Shown here: piece by piece, positions 14,483 to 22,328 of the stretch | Numbering within the stretch: position 1 is the stretch's first letter | Layout: every line of letters starts with the position of its first letter | Assembly (NCBI GenBank): GCA_030428825.1 | Contig: JAUIEL010000021.1 | Span: 1 to 22,991 of the forward strand | Source: a bacterium | Lineage (GTDB): Bacteria; Planctomycetota; B15-G4; JADJEK01 | DNA: 22,991 bases | Reading direction: 5' to 3' | Translations under genes and position numbers: made by a program | The notes under the pieces: model-generated | Database searches by the model: none | Told to the model about the DNA's origin: nothing | The model's input: only the letters and a program-made list of their open reading frames with translations

Positions 14483-14593
14483 GTGTCGGTTTCTCCGTGG
14501 CGCTTCGGGGTCGAACGGCTCGACGGTATGCTACCGCCCACCTGCCCGACGCGGATTCCGCACCGAGACATCAGCCCCACGTTGGAGGATCCG
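14483..14593. promoter_or_regulatory. Divergent region with candidate -10 in a small dyad
   Basis: This 111-bp gap separates the minus-strand sulfatase-like gene from the plus-strand secreted protein gene. The dyad CGGTA-TGC-TACCG at 14524-14536 contains TATGCT (14527-14532), a possible plus-strand -10 hexamer. No clear -35 is seen. GGAGG at 14584-14588 is the ribosome binding site of the plus-strand gene and decides its TTG start. Confidence 0.35.
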
Positions 14594-15532
14594 TTGCGCC
14601 GCCACTCCCTCGCCCCGATCGTCGTCTCGCTCGCGCTCGCCGCTCCGTCCCTCGCCGACGACGGGGCGGACTGCCTGGCGTGGAACCAGGACGGCGCGTT
14701 CGCCGCCGACGTCACGACCGTCGGCGTGACCCGCGCCGTCCGGCTCGACGTCCCCTCGAACCTCGGCTCGGTGACCGTCGTCCAGGCGCGGCTGTTCACC
14801 GGCCTCGTGACCGCGCCGAGCTCGCTCGGGCTGCGCGCGCACGTCCCCGGCTCGAACGCTCCCGGCGCGGTGCTCGGCGAGTCGACGTTCACGGTGAAGT
14901 CGAACCTCGGGTGGCAGGGGGTCGCGTTCGACGTCCCGGTGCCGCTCGCCGCCGGCGAGACGTTCTGGCTGACGTGGGACGCGCCGGCCGGCGCGCAGAT
15001 GCCGTGGTCGCCGCCGAAGGCGTTCGCCGGCCAGGCGCACCGGATCTCGTACGACGGCGGGAAGACCTGGGTCTCGCAGGTGTTCCAGTCGAGCGCCTCG
15101 CACTTCAAGGTGCGGCTCCAGGGCGCCTGCGGCTGCGCGACCGATCTCCAGACCCACGGCAGCGGGTGCGCGGGGAGCGGCGGCCACGTCCCGACCCTCC
15201 TCACGACGTCGTGCCCGACCGTCGGGACCGACCTCGGAGTGGTCGTCGCGGGCGGGCTCGGCGGAGCGTGGTCGCTCGTCGTCCTCGGGGACCACCCGGC
15301 GAGCCAGCCCCTGTTCGGGACGGACTGCGACCTCCTGCTCGACCCGGTCCGGCTGCCGCTCCTCGTGCAGCCGCTGGCGGGTCACGGGGCCGGCGAGGGG
15401 ACGGTCTCGCTCTGGGGGAAGATCGACTCCTCCGTGTCGGGCGAGTCCCTGGTGGTCCAGGCGTTCGTCCTCGACCCCGGCGTCCCGCGCGGGTTCTCCG
15501 CCTCCGCGGGGCTCCGGATCTCGATCCCCTGA
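14594..15532 (+). CDS. Secreted protein with beta-rich N-terminal domain and Cys/Gly-rich C-terminal module
   Basis: I place the start at the TTG at 14594: GGAGG lies five bases upstream at 14584-14588, and the product (312 residues) then opens with a proper signal peptide, MRRHSLAPIVVSLALAAPSLA. Residues about 25-180 look like an all-beta domain, with WQGVAFDVPVPLAAGETFWL and a final HFKVRLQG strand, in the style of carbohydrate- or choice-of-anchor-type domains. From His188 (base 15155) the C-terminal module starts GSGCAGSGG and ends FVLDPGVPRGFSASAGL. It is alignable with the end of the protein at 6634-7725. No enzyme motif is seen. It is followed by a terminator-like hairpin, then the FG-GAP gene. 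Confidence 0.78.
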   Translation: MRRHSLAPIVVSLALAAPSLADDGADCLAWNQDGAFAADVTTVGVTRAVRLDVPSNLGSVTVVQARLFTGLVTAPSSLGLRAHVPGSNAPGAVLGESTFTVKSNLGWQGVAFDVPVPLAAGETFWLTWDAPAGAQMPWSPPKAFAGQAHRISYDGGKTWVSQVFQSSASHFKVRLQGACGCATDLQTHGSGCAGSGGHVPTLLTTSCPTVGTDLGVVVAGGLGGAWSLVVLGDHPASQPLFGTDCDLLLDPVRLPLLVQPLAGHGAGEGTVSLWGKIDSSVSGESLVVQAFVLDPGVPRGFSASAGLRISIP

Positions 15533-15547
15533 GCCGGGGGCGGAGAA

Positions 15548-15589
15548 GCGGGACCTCCGACGCGGTCGCCGGCCGCCCGGAGGTCGCGC
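15548..15589 (+). terminator. Hairpin after the secreted protein gene
   Basis: GCGGGACCTCCG at 15548-15559 pairs with CGGAGGTCGCGC at 15578-15589 at 11 of 12 positions, with an 18-base loop. It begins 16 bases after the stop codon. TAGGAT follows at 15595-15600 and may be a -10 element for the next gene, so the hairpin would divide two transcription units. Confidence 0.5.
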
Positions 15590-15606
15590 CCCCATAGGAT
15601 GGCGGC

Positions 15607-17031
15607 ATGATCGCCTCCTCCGCCCTCGCCCTCCTCGTCGGCCAGCTCCCGCTCCCCGCCGCCGCGCCGTGCCCGCCGCCGACGGGCACGGGGCGGGTCA
15701 CGACGTGCATCCTCCGCTCCCCCGAGCCGCGGCCGCTCGGATCGTTCGGGACCCGGACGCTGGTCCTCTCGTTCGACGGCGATGCGTACCCCGACCTGGC
15801 GGTCTCCGAGCCGGCGCCGCAGGCCCCCGGGCTCGCGGGGCGGGTCTGGGTGTTCCGCGGTCCGACGTTCGACGAAGCGCTCCTCCTCGTGCCGCCCCTG
15901 TCGCAGGCCGAGGACCGGTTCGGCACCTCGCTCGCCGCCGCCGACCTCGACGGCGACGGCCGCGACGAGCTGGTGGTCGGGGTCCCGCACCACGACGCCG
16001 GACCGTTCGAGAAGGACGTCGGCTACGTCTCGATCTGGTCGTTCCAGGCCGGCGGACCGACGGAGTGGATGCAGCTGCACCCGGGGATCCCGCAGGCCGG
16101 GGGGCGATTCGGGACGGCGGTCGCCGTCGGGGACGTGGTCGGCGCGGCGCGCGTCGACGTGGCGGTCGGCACGCCGTTCCGCCGGGTGACCGGCACGACG
16201 CTCGACGCGGGGACGGTCAGCGTCTTCGCCTTCCACCCGGGGCCGGTGGTGACCGAGACGACCTGGGAGAACCCGAAACCGTCCTCCGACCACGGAGAGT
16301 TCGGCAACCGGCTGGCCGTGACCGACTGGAACGGCGACGGGTCGGACGACCTCGTCGTCGCCGCGATCTTCAACGACGTCGGCGCCGTCCCGCACGCCGG
16401 GCAGGTGTTCGTGCTGGGGCACGTGCCGGAGGGCGCTCCGGCGTCGATCCTCGCCCGGCTCGACAACCCGTACGCGGGCGGCGAAGGGGCGGGTCCGGCC
16501 TGCGTCTCCGAGCGGTACGGCATGACCCTCGACGCGGGGGACCTCGACGGCGACGGGTTCGGCGAGGTGCTGGTCGGGGCGAACCGGGACGACCACCAGG
16601 GGGTCTGCGAGGCCGGCCGCGCGTCGCTCTTCTCGGGGGCGCACGCGGGCGGTCCGGTCCCCGCGACGCTCCCGTTCGTCCACCCCGCGCCGGCGCCGTT
16701 CGACCTGATGGCGTACCGCGTCGAGCTGGCCGACGTCGTCGGCGGCCCGGAGCTCGACGTCGTGGTCGGATCGGCCGCCGCGAACCAGCCCCAGATCGCC
16801 CTCGTCTGGGACGGGGCGGCGGTGCTCGGGCCGGGGGGTTTCCCGGCCGCGACGCCGCTCCCCGTCCACGGGTTCGAAGCCCTCCACGGACACGGGCCGC
16901 ACTCGAGCGGCGACCTCTCGTCCGGCGACCTCGATCGGAGCGGCCGGGACGAGCTGATCCTCGGCGACTACGACGCCCCGCTCGGACCGCACCTCCGGGT
17001 CGGACGGGTGCTGATCACCTGGTGGCCCTGA
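15607..17031 (+). CDS. Secreted FG-GAP repeat (integrin-alpha-like) beta-propeller protein
   Basis: The 474-residue protein has a signal peptide of about 20 residues. I count seven FG-GAP-like units, enough for a closed seven-bladed propeller: SFGTRT, RFGTSLAAADLDGDG, RFGTAVAVGDVVG, EFGNRLAVTDWNGDG, RYGMTLDAGDLDGDG, MAYRVELADVVGG and HSSGDLSSGDLDRSG. Several carry the calcium-binding loop DxDGDGxxD; the third and sixth have lost the acidic loop. Unlike the preceding gene it lacks the Cys/Gly-rich C-terminal module and ends right after the last blade. The ATG at 15607 lies a few bases after TAGGAT, so the leader may be very short; I see no strong ribosome binding site. Such proteins are usually extracellular and adhesive or ligand-binding. 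Confidence 0.88.
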   Translation: MIASSALALLVGQLPLPAAAPCPPPTGTGRVTTCILRSPEPRPLGSFGTRTLVLSFDGDAYPDLAVSEPAPQAPGLAGRVWVFRGPTFDEALLLVPPLSQAEDRFGTSLAAADLDGDGRDELVVGVPHHDAGPFEKDVGYVSIWSFQAGGPTEWMQLHPGIPQAGGRFGTAVAVGDVVGAARVDVAVGTPFRRVTGTTLDAGTVSVFAFHPGPVVTETTWENPKPSSDHGEFGNRLAVTDWNGDGSDDLVVAAIFNDVGAVPHAGQVFVLGHVPEGAPASILARLDNPYAGGEGAGPACVSERYGMTLDAGDLDGDGFGEVLVGANRDDHQGVCEAGRASLFSGAHAGGPVPATLPFVHPAPAPFDLMAYRVELADVVGGPELDVVVGSAAANQPQIALVWDGAAVLGPGGFPAATPLPVHGFEALHGHGPHSSGDLSSGDLDRSGRDELILGDYDAPLGPHLRVGRVLITWWP

Positions 17032-17086
17032 CCGGCCGAGACCGCGGAACCGGTGCGAACCTCCGTCCGCCCCTCGGAGCGGGGGC

Positions 17087-17115
17087 TTGACGCCCGGCTC
17101 GCCCGCGCGGAACAT
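17087..17115 (+). promoter_or_regulatory. Candidate sigma-70-like promoter for the ABC transporter locus
   Basis: TTGACG at 17087-17092 is followed, after a 17-base spacer, by GAACAT at 17110-17115, which keeps the -10 A at position 2 and AT at the end. It lies in the 200-bp gap before the ATPase gene and would give a leader of about 110 bases. That leader is structured: CGGAGCG/CGCTCCG, GCGCC(C)TCG/CGAGGCGC, and AATTCC/GGAATT (17188-17193 and 17220-17225) just before the ribosome binding site. Confidence 0.4.
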
Positions 17116-17231
17116 GTGGGGTTCCTCCGGAGCGGCCGGGAAGACGGCGCCCTCGACGCGAGGCGCGCTCCGCCCCCAACGGAACCGAATTCCTCGCCGT
17201 ACCGGACGTTCCTCGTTTCGGAATTGGAGCC

Positions 17232-17972
17232 ATGGAGACGATGTCCACGTCCCCCCCGATGATCGAAGCCTCGAAGCTGACCAAACGGTACGGCGACTTC
17301 GTCGCGATCGAGAACGTCGACTTCTCGGTCGGAAAGGGCGAGGTGGTCGCCTTCCTCGGGCCGAACGGCGCCGGCAAGTCGACGACGATGAAGATCCTGA
17401 CCGGCTACCTCTCGCCGACCTCCGGCGAGGCGAGGATCGCCGGCGTCGCCGTCGCGAACGACCGGCTCCACGCCGCGAGGATCATCGGCTACCTCCCCGA
17501 GAACGGCCCGCTCTACCCCGAGATGACGCCGCGCGAGGTGCTGGCGTTCTTCTCCGAGGCGCGCGGCCTGAGCGGGGAGGCGGCCCGCCGGCGGACCGAC
17601 GAGGTGGTCGAGATCTGCACCCTCGGCGGCGTCCTCGACAAGCCGATCCGGAAGCTCTCGAAGGGGTTCCGGCAGCGCGTCGGGATGGCGCACGTGCTCC
17701 TGCACGAGCCGGAGGTCCTGATCATGGACGAGCCGACGTCCGGCCTCGACCCGAACCAGATCCTCCACGTCCGCGAGACGATCCGGAAGCTCGGCGAGAC
17801 GAAGACGATCCTCCTCTCGACCCACATCCTCCAAGAGGTCGAGGCCGTCGCCAGCCGCGTGATCATGATCGCCGGCGGGCGGGTCGTCTTCGACGGCACG
17901 TGCGACGAGCTCCGCTCGAAGGGCGAGGGGAACCTCGACCAGGCGTTCCACACCCTGACGGGAGCCGCGTGA
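17232..17972 (+). CDS. ABC transporter ATP-binding protein (GldA-like)
   Basis: A 246-residue ATPase with all key motifs: Walker A GPNGAGKST at 43-51, signature LSKGFRQR at 142-149, Walker B VLIMDEPTSGLD with Asp166 and Glu167, and the switch His198. The signature is LSKG instead of LSGG, which is common in the GldA/ABC-2 group. It should power the permease encoded by the next gene, whose ATG overlaps this stop by one base (TGATG). The start may be the ATG at 17232 or one at 17241; GGAG lies at 17226-17229 and again at 17234-17237, and neither spacing is ideal. In Bacteroidota GldA-GldF-GldG is tied to gliding, but related sets occur in many non-gliding bacteria, so no motility role is claimed. 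Confidence 0.95.
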   Translation: METMSTSPPMIEASKLTKRYGDFVAIENVDFSVGKGEVVAFLGPNGAGKSTTMKILTGYLSPTSGEARIAGVAVANDRLHAARIIGYLPENGPLYPEMTPREVLAFFSEARGLSGEAARRRTDEVVEICTLGGVLDKPIRKLSKGFRQRVGMAHVLLHEPEVLIMDEPTSGLDPNQILHVRETIRKLGETKTILLSTHILQEVEAVASRVIMIAGGRVVFDGTCDELRSKGEGNLDQAFHTLTGAA

Positions 17973-20629
17973 TGCTCGGCCCGGTGACCAAGGCGATCTT
18001 CAAGCGCGACCTGCGGCGCTGGTTCGGCAACCCGACCGGCTACGTCTTCCTGACCCTGTTCGTGCTGCTGGCGACCGCGGCCCTCTTCTGGCCGAACGAG
18101 TTCTTCCAGCGGAACCTCGCGAACCTCGACACCCTGAACGACTGGTACCCGCTCCTCCTCCTCTTCTTCGTCCCGGCGATCACGATGTCGGTCTGGGCCG
18201 GGGAGCGGGGCGCGGGGACGGACGAGCTCCTGCTGACCCTGCCGGCGACCGACGGGCACATCGTGCTCGGCAAGTACCTCGCCGCGGCCGGGATCTACAC
18301 CGTGGCGCTCCTGTTCACGGTGCCGATGCTCTTCTTCCTGGCGTACCTGGGCGACCCCGATTGGGGGCTCCTGGCGTCGAACTACTTCGGGTACTGGCTG
18401 CTCGGGGTGACGCTGATCGCGGCCGGGATGGTCGGCTCGCAGCTCTCCGACAACCTGACCGTCGCGTTCATCCTCGGCGCGATCCTCTGCGGCCTGCTCG
18501 TCATGTTCGAGCAGTTCCTCGCCGGCCTCTTCCCCGACGTCGCGAGGGCGTGGACCGGCTTCGGGCCGATCTCGCTGTTCCACGAGATGGCGCGCGGGAT
18601 CGTGTCGCTGCCGTCGATCCTCCTGTACGTCGGACTGACCGCCGGGTTCCTCTACCTGAACCTGGTGCTGCTCGGCCGGCGTCACTGGCACGTCGGCGCC
18701 GGACTCGGGACGCACTACGGGATCCGGTTCGCGAGCCTGCTCGTCGCCGCCGTGGCGCTGACCGCCGTCGGCGCGAACGCCGGCGCGCGCGCCGACCTGA
18801 CCCACGAGTCGGTCCACTCCCTGTCGCCGGAGACCGAGGCGATCCTGCGCGACCTCCCCGGCGAGCGCCCGGTGATGATCCAGGCGTTCGTGTCGCCGGA
18901 GGTCCCGCCGGACTACGTCCAGACCCGCCGGACGCTGCTCGACCTGCTCCGCCAGGTCGACGCGATCGCCGGCGACCGCGTCCGCGTGCGCGTCGTCGAC
19001 ACCGAGCGGTACTCCGACGCCGCCGCCGAGGCGGAGAAGAACTTCGGCATCACGCACCAGACGCGCATCTTCGAGGAGGACGGCCGCGCCCGGACCGAGG
19101 ACATCTTCCTCGCCGTCGCGTTCACGTCCGGCCTCGAGGAGGTGGTCCTCCCGTTCCTCGACAAGGGCCTGCCGGTCGAGTACGAGATCGCGCGCTCCCT
19201 CCGCGTCGTGGCCGCCGCGCACCGGCGCAAGGTCGGCGTGCTCGACAACGACGTGAAGGCGTTCGGCGGCTTCGACTTCCAGCGGATGCGCAGCGATCCC
19301 GAGTGGGACATCGTCGGCGAGCTGAAGCTGCAGTACGAAGTCGTCCGCGTGAACGTCGACGAGGAGTACCCGGCGGACCTCGACGTCCTCGTGGCGCTCA
19401 TGCCGTCGACGCTCACCCAGGAGCAGATGGACCGCCTCGCCCGGTACGTGAAGGCGGGGAACCCGGCCCTGCTGATCGACGACCCGTTCCCGACCGCGGC
19501 GCCGCAGCTCGCGCCGTCCGAACCGAAGGGCGGCCGCCAGAACCCGATGATGGGGCAGCAGCCGAACCAGGAGGAGAAGGGGGACATCCTCGGGATGCTG
19601 AAGGGGTTCGGCGTCGACTGGGCCGCCGCGGCCGGCTTCCAGCCGTCGCCGGTGGTCGTCTGGGACGCCTACAACCCGTTCCCGCAGTACGACTTCGACC
19701 CCGAGCTGGTGTTCGTCAGCCCGTCCGTGAACCCGAAGGCGTTCAACGAGGGACAGGCGATCACCTCCGGACTCCAGCAGGTCGTCGCGATCTTCGGCGG
19801 CCACGTGCGCGAGAACGCGGTCCCCGGGCTGACCTGGATCCCGCTCCTCCGCACGTCGAACGTGAGCGGCGCGCTCTCGCCGAACGAGATGTTCCGCTTC
19901 GACCCGTTCTTCGGCCGCGCGCTGAACCCGCGCCGCCCGCACCGGAACGACGGCACCGAGAAGGTGATCGCCTGCCGCGTGCTCGGGAAGCCGGAGGGGA
20001 GCGAGAACGCGATCGACGTCATCTTCGTCCCCGACCTCGACATGATCTCGCGCGAGTTCTTCGAGATGCGGTGGCGCGGTCTCGAGGGGCTCGAGTTCGA
20101 CAACGTCACGTTCCTCCTGAACAGCGTCGACGTCCTCGCCGGCGACGAGAGCTTCGTCGAGCTCCGCAAGCGGCGCCCGGTCCACCGGACGCTGACGACG
20201 ATCGAGGCGCAGGAGTCGGAGTACGAGGAGGTCTGGCTCGACGAGAAGGAGAAGGCGGAGGAGAAGGCGAACGCCGACCTCGCCGACGCCCGGAAGCGGC
20301 TCGACGAGCGCGTCGCGCAGATCGAGCAGCGGACCGACCTCGACGAGCAGTCGAAGGCGATCCAGATCGAGTCGATCCGGAACGTCGAGCAGCGGAAGCT
20401 CGACGTCCGGGAGGGCGCGATCAACGCCGAGAAGGAGCGAGTGATCGAGGACGCGAAGCGGGAGAAGGTCCGCGCCGAGAACCGGATCCGGGACTTCTAC
20501 CGGATCGGCTCGGTCGCGATCACGCCGATCCCGGCCGTGCTGGTGGGGCTCTGGACCTTGATGCGGCGCCGCGGCCGCGAGAAGGACACGTCCCGCGGCA
20601 CGCCGTCCGCGCAGGGAGGTGCGTCGTGA
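17972..20629 (+). CDS. ABC-2 permease fused to a GldG-like auxiliary domain
   Basis: This 885-residue protein joins two functions that are separate genes in Flavobacterium. Residues 1-240 are an ABC-2 permease with about six membrane helices and the YVFLTLFVLLATAALFW and WAGERGAGTDELLLTLP segments typical of GldF. A further helix at about 251-268 starts the GldG-like part, an extracytoplasmic region of about 480 residues with RRTLLDLLRQVDAIAGDRVRVRVVDTE and the Pro/Gln-rich linker near 515-540. A charged helical stretch at about 754-843, probably coiled coil, precedes a final membrane helix at 847-865 and a basic tail. The ATG overlaps the ATPase stop (TGATG), and the end overlaps the DUF4340 gene by four bases. 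The transported substrate is unknown. Confidence 0.92.
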   Translation: MLGPVTKAIFKRDLRRWFGNPTGYVFLTLFVLLATAALFWPNEFFQRNLANLDTLNDWYPLLLLFFVPAITMSVWAGERGAGTDELLLTLPATDGHIVLGKYLAAAGIYTVALLFTVPMLFFLAYLGDPDWGLLASNYFGYWLLGVTLIAAGMVGSQLSDNLTVAFILGAILCGLLVMFEQFLAGLFPDVARAWTGFGPISLFHEMARGIVSLPSILLYVGLTAGFLYLNLVLLGRRHWHVGAGLGTHYGIRFASLLVAAVALTAVGANAGARADLTHESVHSLSPETEAILRDLPGERPVMIQAFVSPEVPPDYVQTRRTLLDLLRQVDAIAGDRVRVRVVDTERYSDAAAEAEKNFGITHQTRIFEEDGRARTEDIFLAVAFTSGLEEVVLPFLDKGLPVEYEIARSLRVVAAAHRRKVGVLDNDVKAFGGFDFQRMRSDPEWDIVGELKLQYEVVRVNVDEEYPADLDVLVALMPSTLTQEQMDRLARYVKAGNPALLIDDPFPTAAPQLAPSEPKGGRQNPMMGQQPNQEEKGDILGMLKGFGVDWAAAAGFQPSPVVVWDAYNPFPQYDFDPELVFVSPSVNPKAFNEGQAITSGLQQVVAIFGGHVRENAVPGLTWIPLLRTSNVSGALSPNEMFRFDPFFGRALNPRRPHRNDGTEKVIACRVLGKPEGSENAIDVIFVPDLDMISREFFEMRWRGLEGLEFDNVTFLLNSVDVLAGDESFVELRKRRPVHRTLTTIEAQESEYEEVWLDEKEKAEEKANADLADARKRLDERVAQIEQRTDLDEQSKAIQIESIRNVEQRKLDVREGAINAEKERVIEDAKREKVRAENRIRDFYRIGSVAITPIPAVLVGLWTLMRRRGREKDTSRGTPSAQGGAS

Positions 20630-22247
20630 ACGCCATGATGAAGACCGTTCTGTTCGTCGCCGTCGCCGCGGGGCTCGTCCTGCTGGCGCGGTTCTCCGCC
20701 CCGAGCATCGACGCGCCGGCGCTCTACGACGACACCGGCGAGGAGTTCTTCCCCGACTTCTCCGATCCGCAGCAGGCGGTCGCGCTCGAGGTCGTCGAGT
20801 TCTCCGCCGACACCGCCGAGATCCGCCCCTTCCGCGTCGAGCGGAAGAACGGACGCTGGACGATCCCGTCGCACCACGGCTACCCGGCCGACGCGAAGGA
20901 GCAGATGGCGAAGTCCGCGGGGATGCTGATCGGCCTCGCCAAGGAGGGCGTCCGCTCCGACCGGAGCGAGGACCACGCCACGTTCGGCGTCGTCGACCCG
21001 AAGGATCCGGCCGCCGACCTCGAGGGTCGCGGGACGCTCGTCACCTTCGAGGACGACGCCGGCAACCGCCTCGCGTCGCTGATCATCGGGGACGAGGTCG
21101 AGGGACGCGACGGGATGCGCTACGTCCGCGTCCCCGAGAAGAAGCGGACGTACGTGGCGAAGCTCCCGACGATGCCGTCGACGAAGTTCGAGGACTGGAT
21201 CGAGACCGACCTCCTCGGCGTCTCGTCGTACGACGTCGCGAAGGTCGTGATCGACGCCTACTCGATCGACGAGCAGACGTTCTCGCGCATCCCGGGCGAG
21301 CTGGTCGTCCTCGACAAGCCGGAGTTCGACTGGAAGCTCGAGGGGCTCGACGAGGAGACGGAGGAGGTCGACGGCGACCGCGTCGGCGAGATCACCTCCG
21401 AGCTCGCCGGGCTGCAGATCGTCGGCGTCCGCGCCAAGCCGGCCGGGCTGACCCGCGACCTGACGCGTTCTTCGTCACGAACGACGGCCACCTCTACTCG
21501 AACGAGGGCGACCTCCTCGCGTCGACCAAGAAGGGCGTCACCTACACCCTCCGCTTCGGCGAGGTCCTCTACGGCTCGGGCGAGGCGGTCACCGCCGGCG
21601 CCGAGGGCGAGGGGACGGCCGGCGAGGAGGGCGAGAAGGCGGACGGGCTCGAGGCGAACCGGTTCCTGATGGTGACCGCGCTGTTCGACGAGCAGCTCCT
21701 CGACCCGCCGGAGGGGACCCCGCTCCCGAAGGAGGAGCTCGACAAGCGCTCCGCCGCCCGCGCCTCGATCGAGGCGGTCGTCGACGCGATCGACCGGTAC
21801 AAGGAGGAGCACGAGACGCTCCCCGAGTCGCTCGAGGTCCTGACCGAGGGGGACGAGCCGCTGCTCCGCGAGCTGCGGCCCGACCCGTGGGACCACCCGT
21901 ACCGCCTCCGCGTGACCGAGGAGTCGTTCTCCGTCGTCAGCCTCGGGGCCGACGGCGAGGAGGGCGGCGAGGGGGCCGCCCGGGACGTCGCCTCGGACGA
22001 CTGGGCGCACGAGGACGAACTGAAGAAGGTCGCGAAGGCCCACGAGGACCACGCCAAGAAGGTCGACGAGGGGAAGGCGGAGGCGAAGAAGCTGATGGAG
22101 CGCTTCGCGCCGTGGTACTACGTCATCTCCGACGACTCGTTCAAGAAGCTCCGTCCGTCCCGCGCCGACCTCGTGAAGGCGAAGGGCGCGGACGACGAAG
22201 ACGAGGAGGACGGGACGGACGCGTTCGACCTGCCGATCGGCGGCTGA
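20626..22247 (+). CDS. DUF4340 protein with a GspG-like insert, interrupted by a -1 frameshift
   Basis: The GTG start at 20626 overlaps the permease stop (GTGA), with GGAGG six bases upstream. One membrane helix (about residues 6-21) precedes the DUF4340 repeats. The first frame is good up to about base 21462 (AKPAGLTRDL). The coherent sequence then continues in the -1 frame (DAFFVTNDGHLYSNEG) to the stop at 22245-22247; the first frame instead becomes Arg/Ser-rich nonsense ending at 21669. A single lost base, for example one G in CTG(G)ACGCG, would explain it. Between DUF4340 parts, bases about 21750-22010 encode a segment like the C-terminal domain of the pseudopilin GspG (RPDPWDHPYRL, then VVSLGADGEEGGEG and DVASDDW). 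The gene ends with WYYVIS and an acidic tail. It could be a sequencing error or a real lesion. Confidence 0.82.
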
Positions 22248-22256
22248 CCGATCGGC
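22232..22256 (+). terminator. Hairpin spanning the DUF4340 stop codon
   Basis: GCCGATCGG at 22232-22240 pairs perfectly with CCGATCGGC at 22248-22256; the 7-base loop includes the stop codon. There is no U-tract. It may reduce read-through into the next gene, 52 bases further on, or act in RNA stability. Confidence 0.4.
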
Positions 22257-22286
22257 GCCGCGCCGACGGACGGCCGCGACGGCCCC

Positions 22287-22328
22287 CGCGAGGAGACTCC
22301 GCCCGCCGTGGCGTGGGGTCTCCTCGCG
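22287..22328 (+). promoter_or_regulatory. Stem-loop sequestering the ribosome binding site, start codon in the loop
   Basis: Bases 22287-22302 pair with 22313-22328 over 16 positions: an unbroken 11-bp Watson-Crick block (CGCGAGGAGAC/GTCTCCTCGCG) followed by five more pairs, two of them G-U. The purine-rich AGGAG at 22291-22295 lies within the stem. The 10-base loop, 22303-22312, holds the GTG start codon at 22308-22310 of the following gene. The arrangement suggests control of translation initiation. Confidence 0.55.

Noticed and set aside
17053..17070. tRNA-like T-arm sequence (GGTGCGAACC) before the ABC locus
   Set aside because: No acceptor, D or anticodon arm can be paired around it.
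17513..20185. Long minus-strand open frame opposite the ABC genes
   Set aside because: Shadow of the ATPase and permease frames, with no recognisable motif.
21455..21475. Programmed -1 frameshifting in the DUF4340 gene
   Set aside because: No slippery heptamer; a single lost base fits better.
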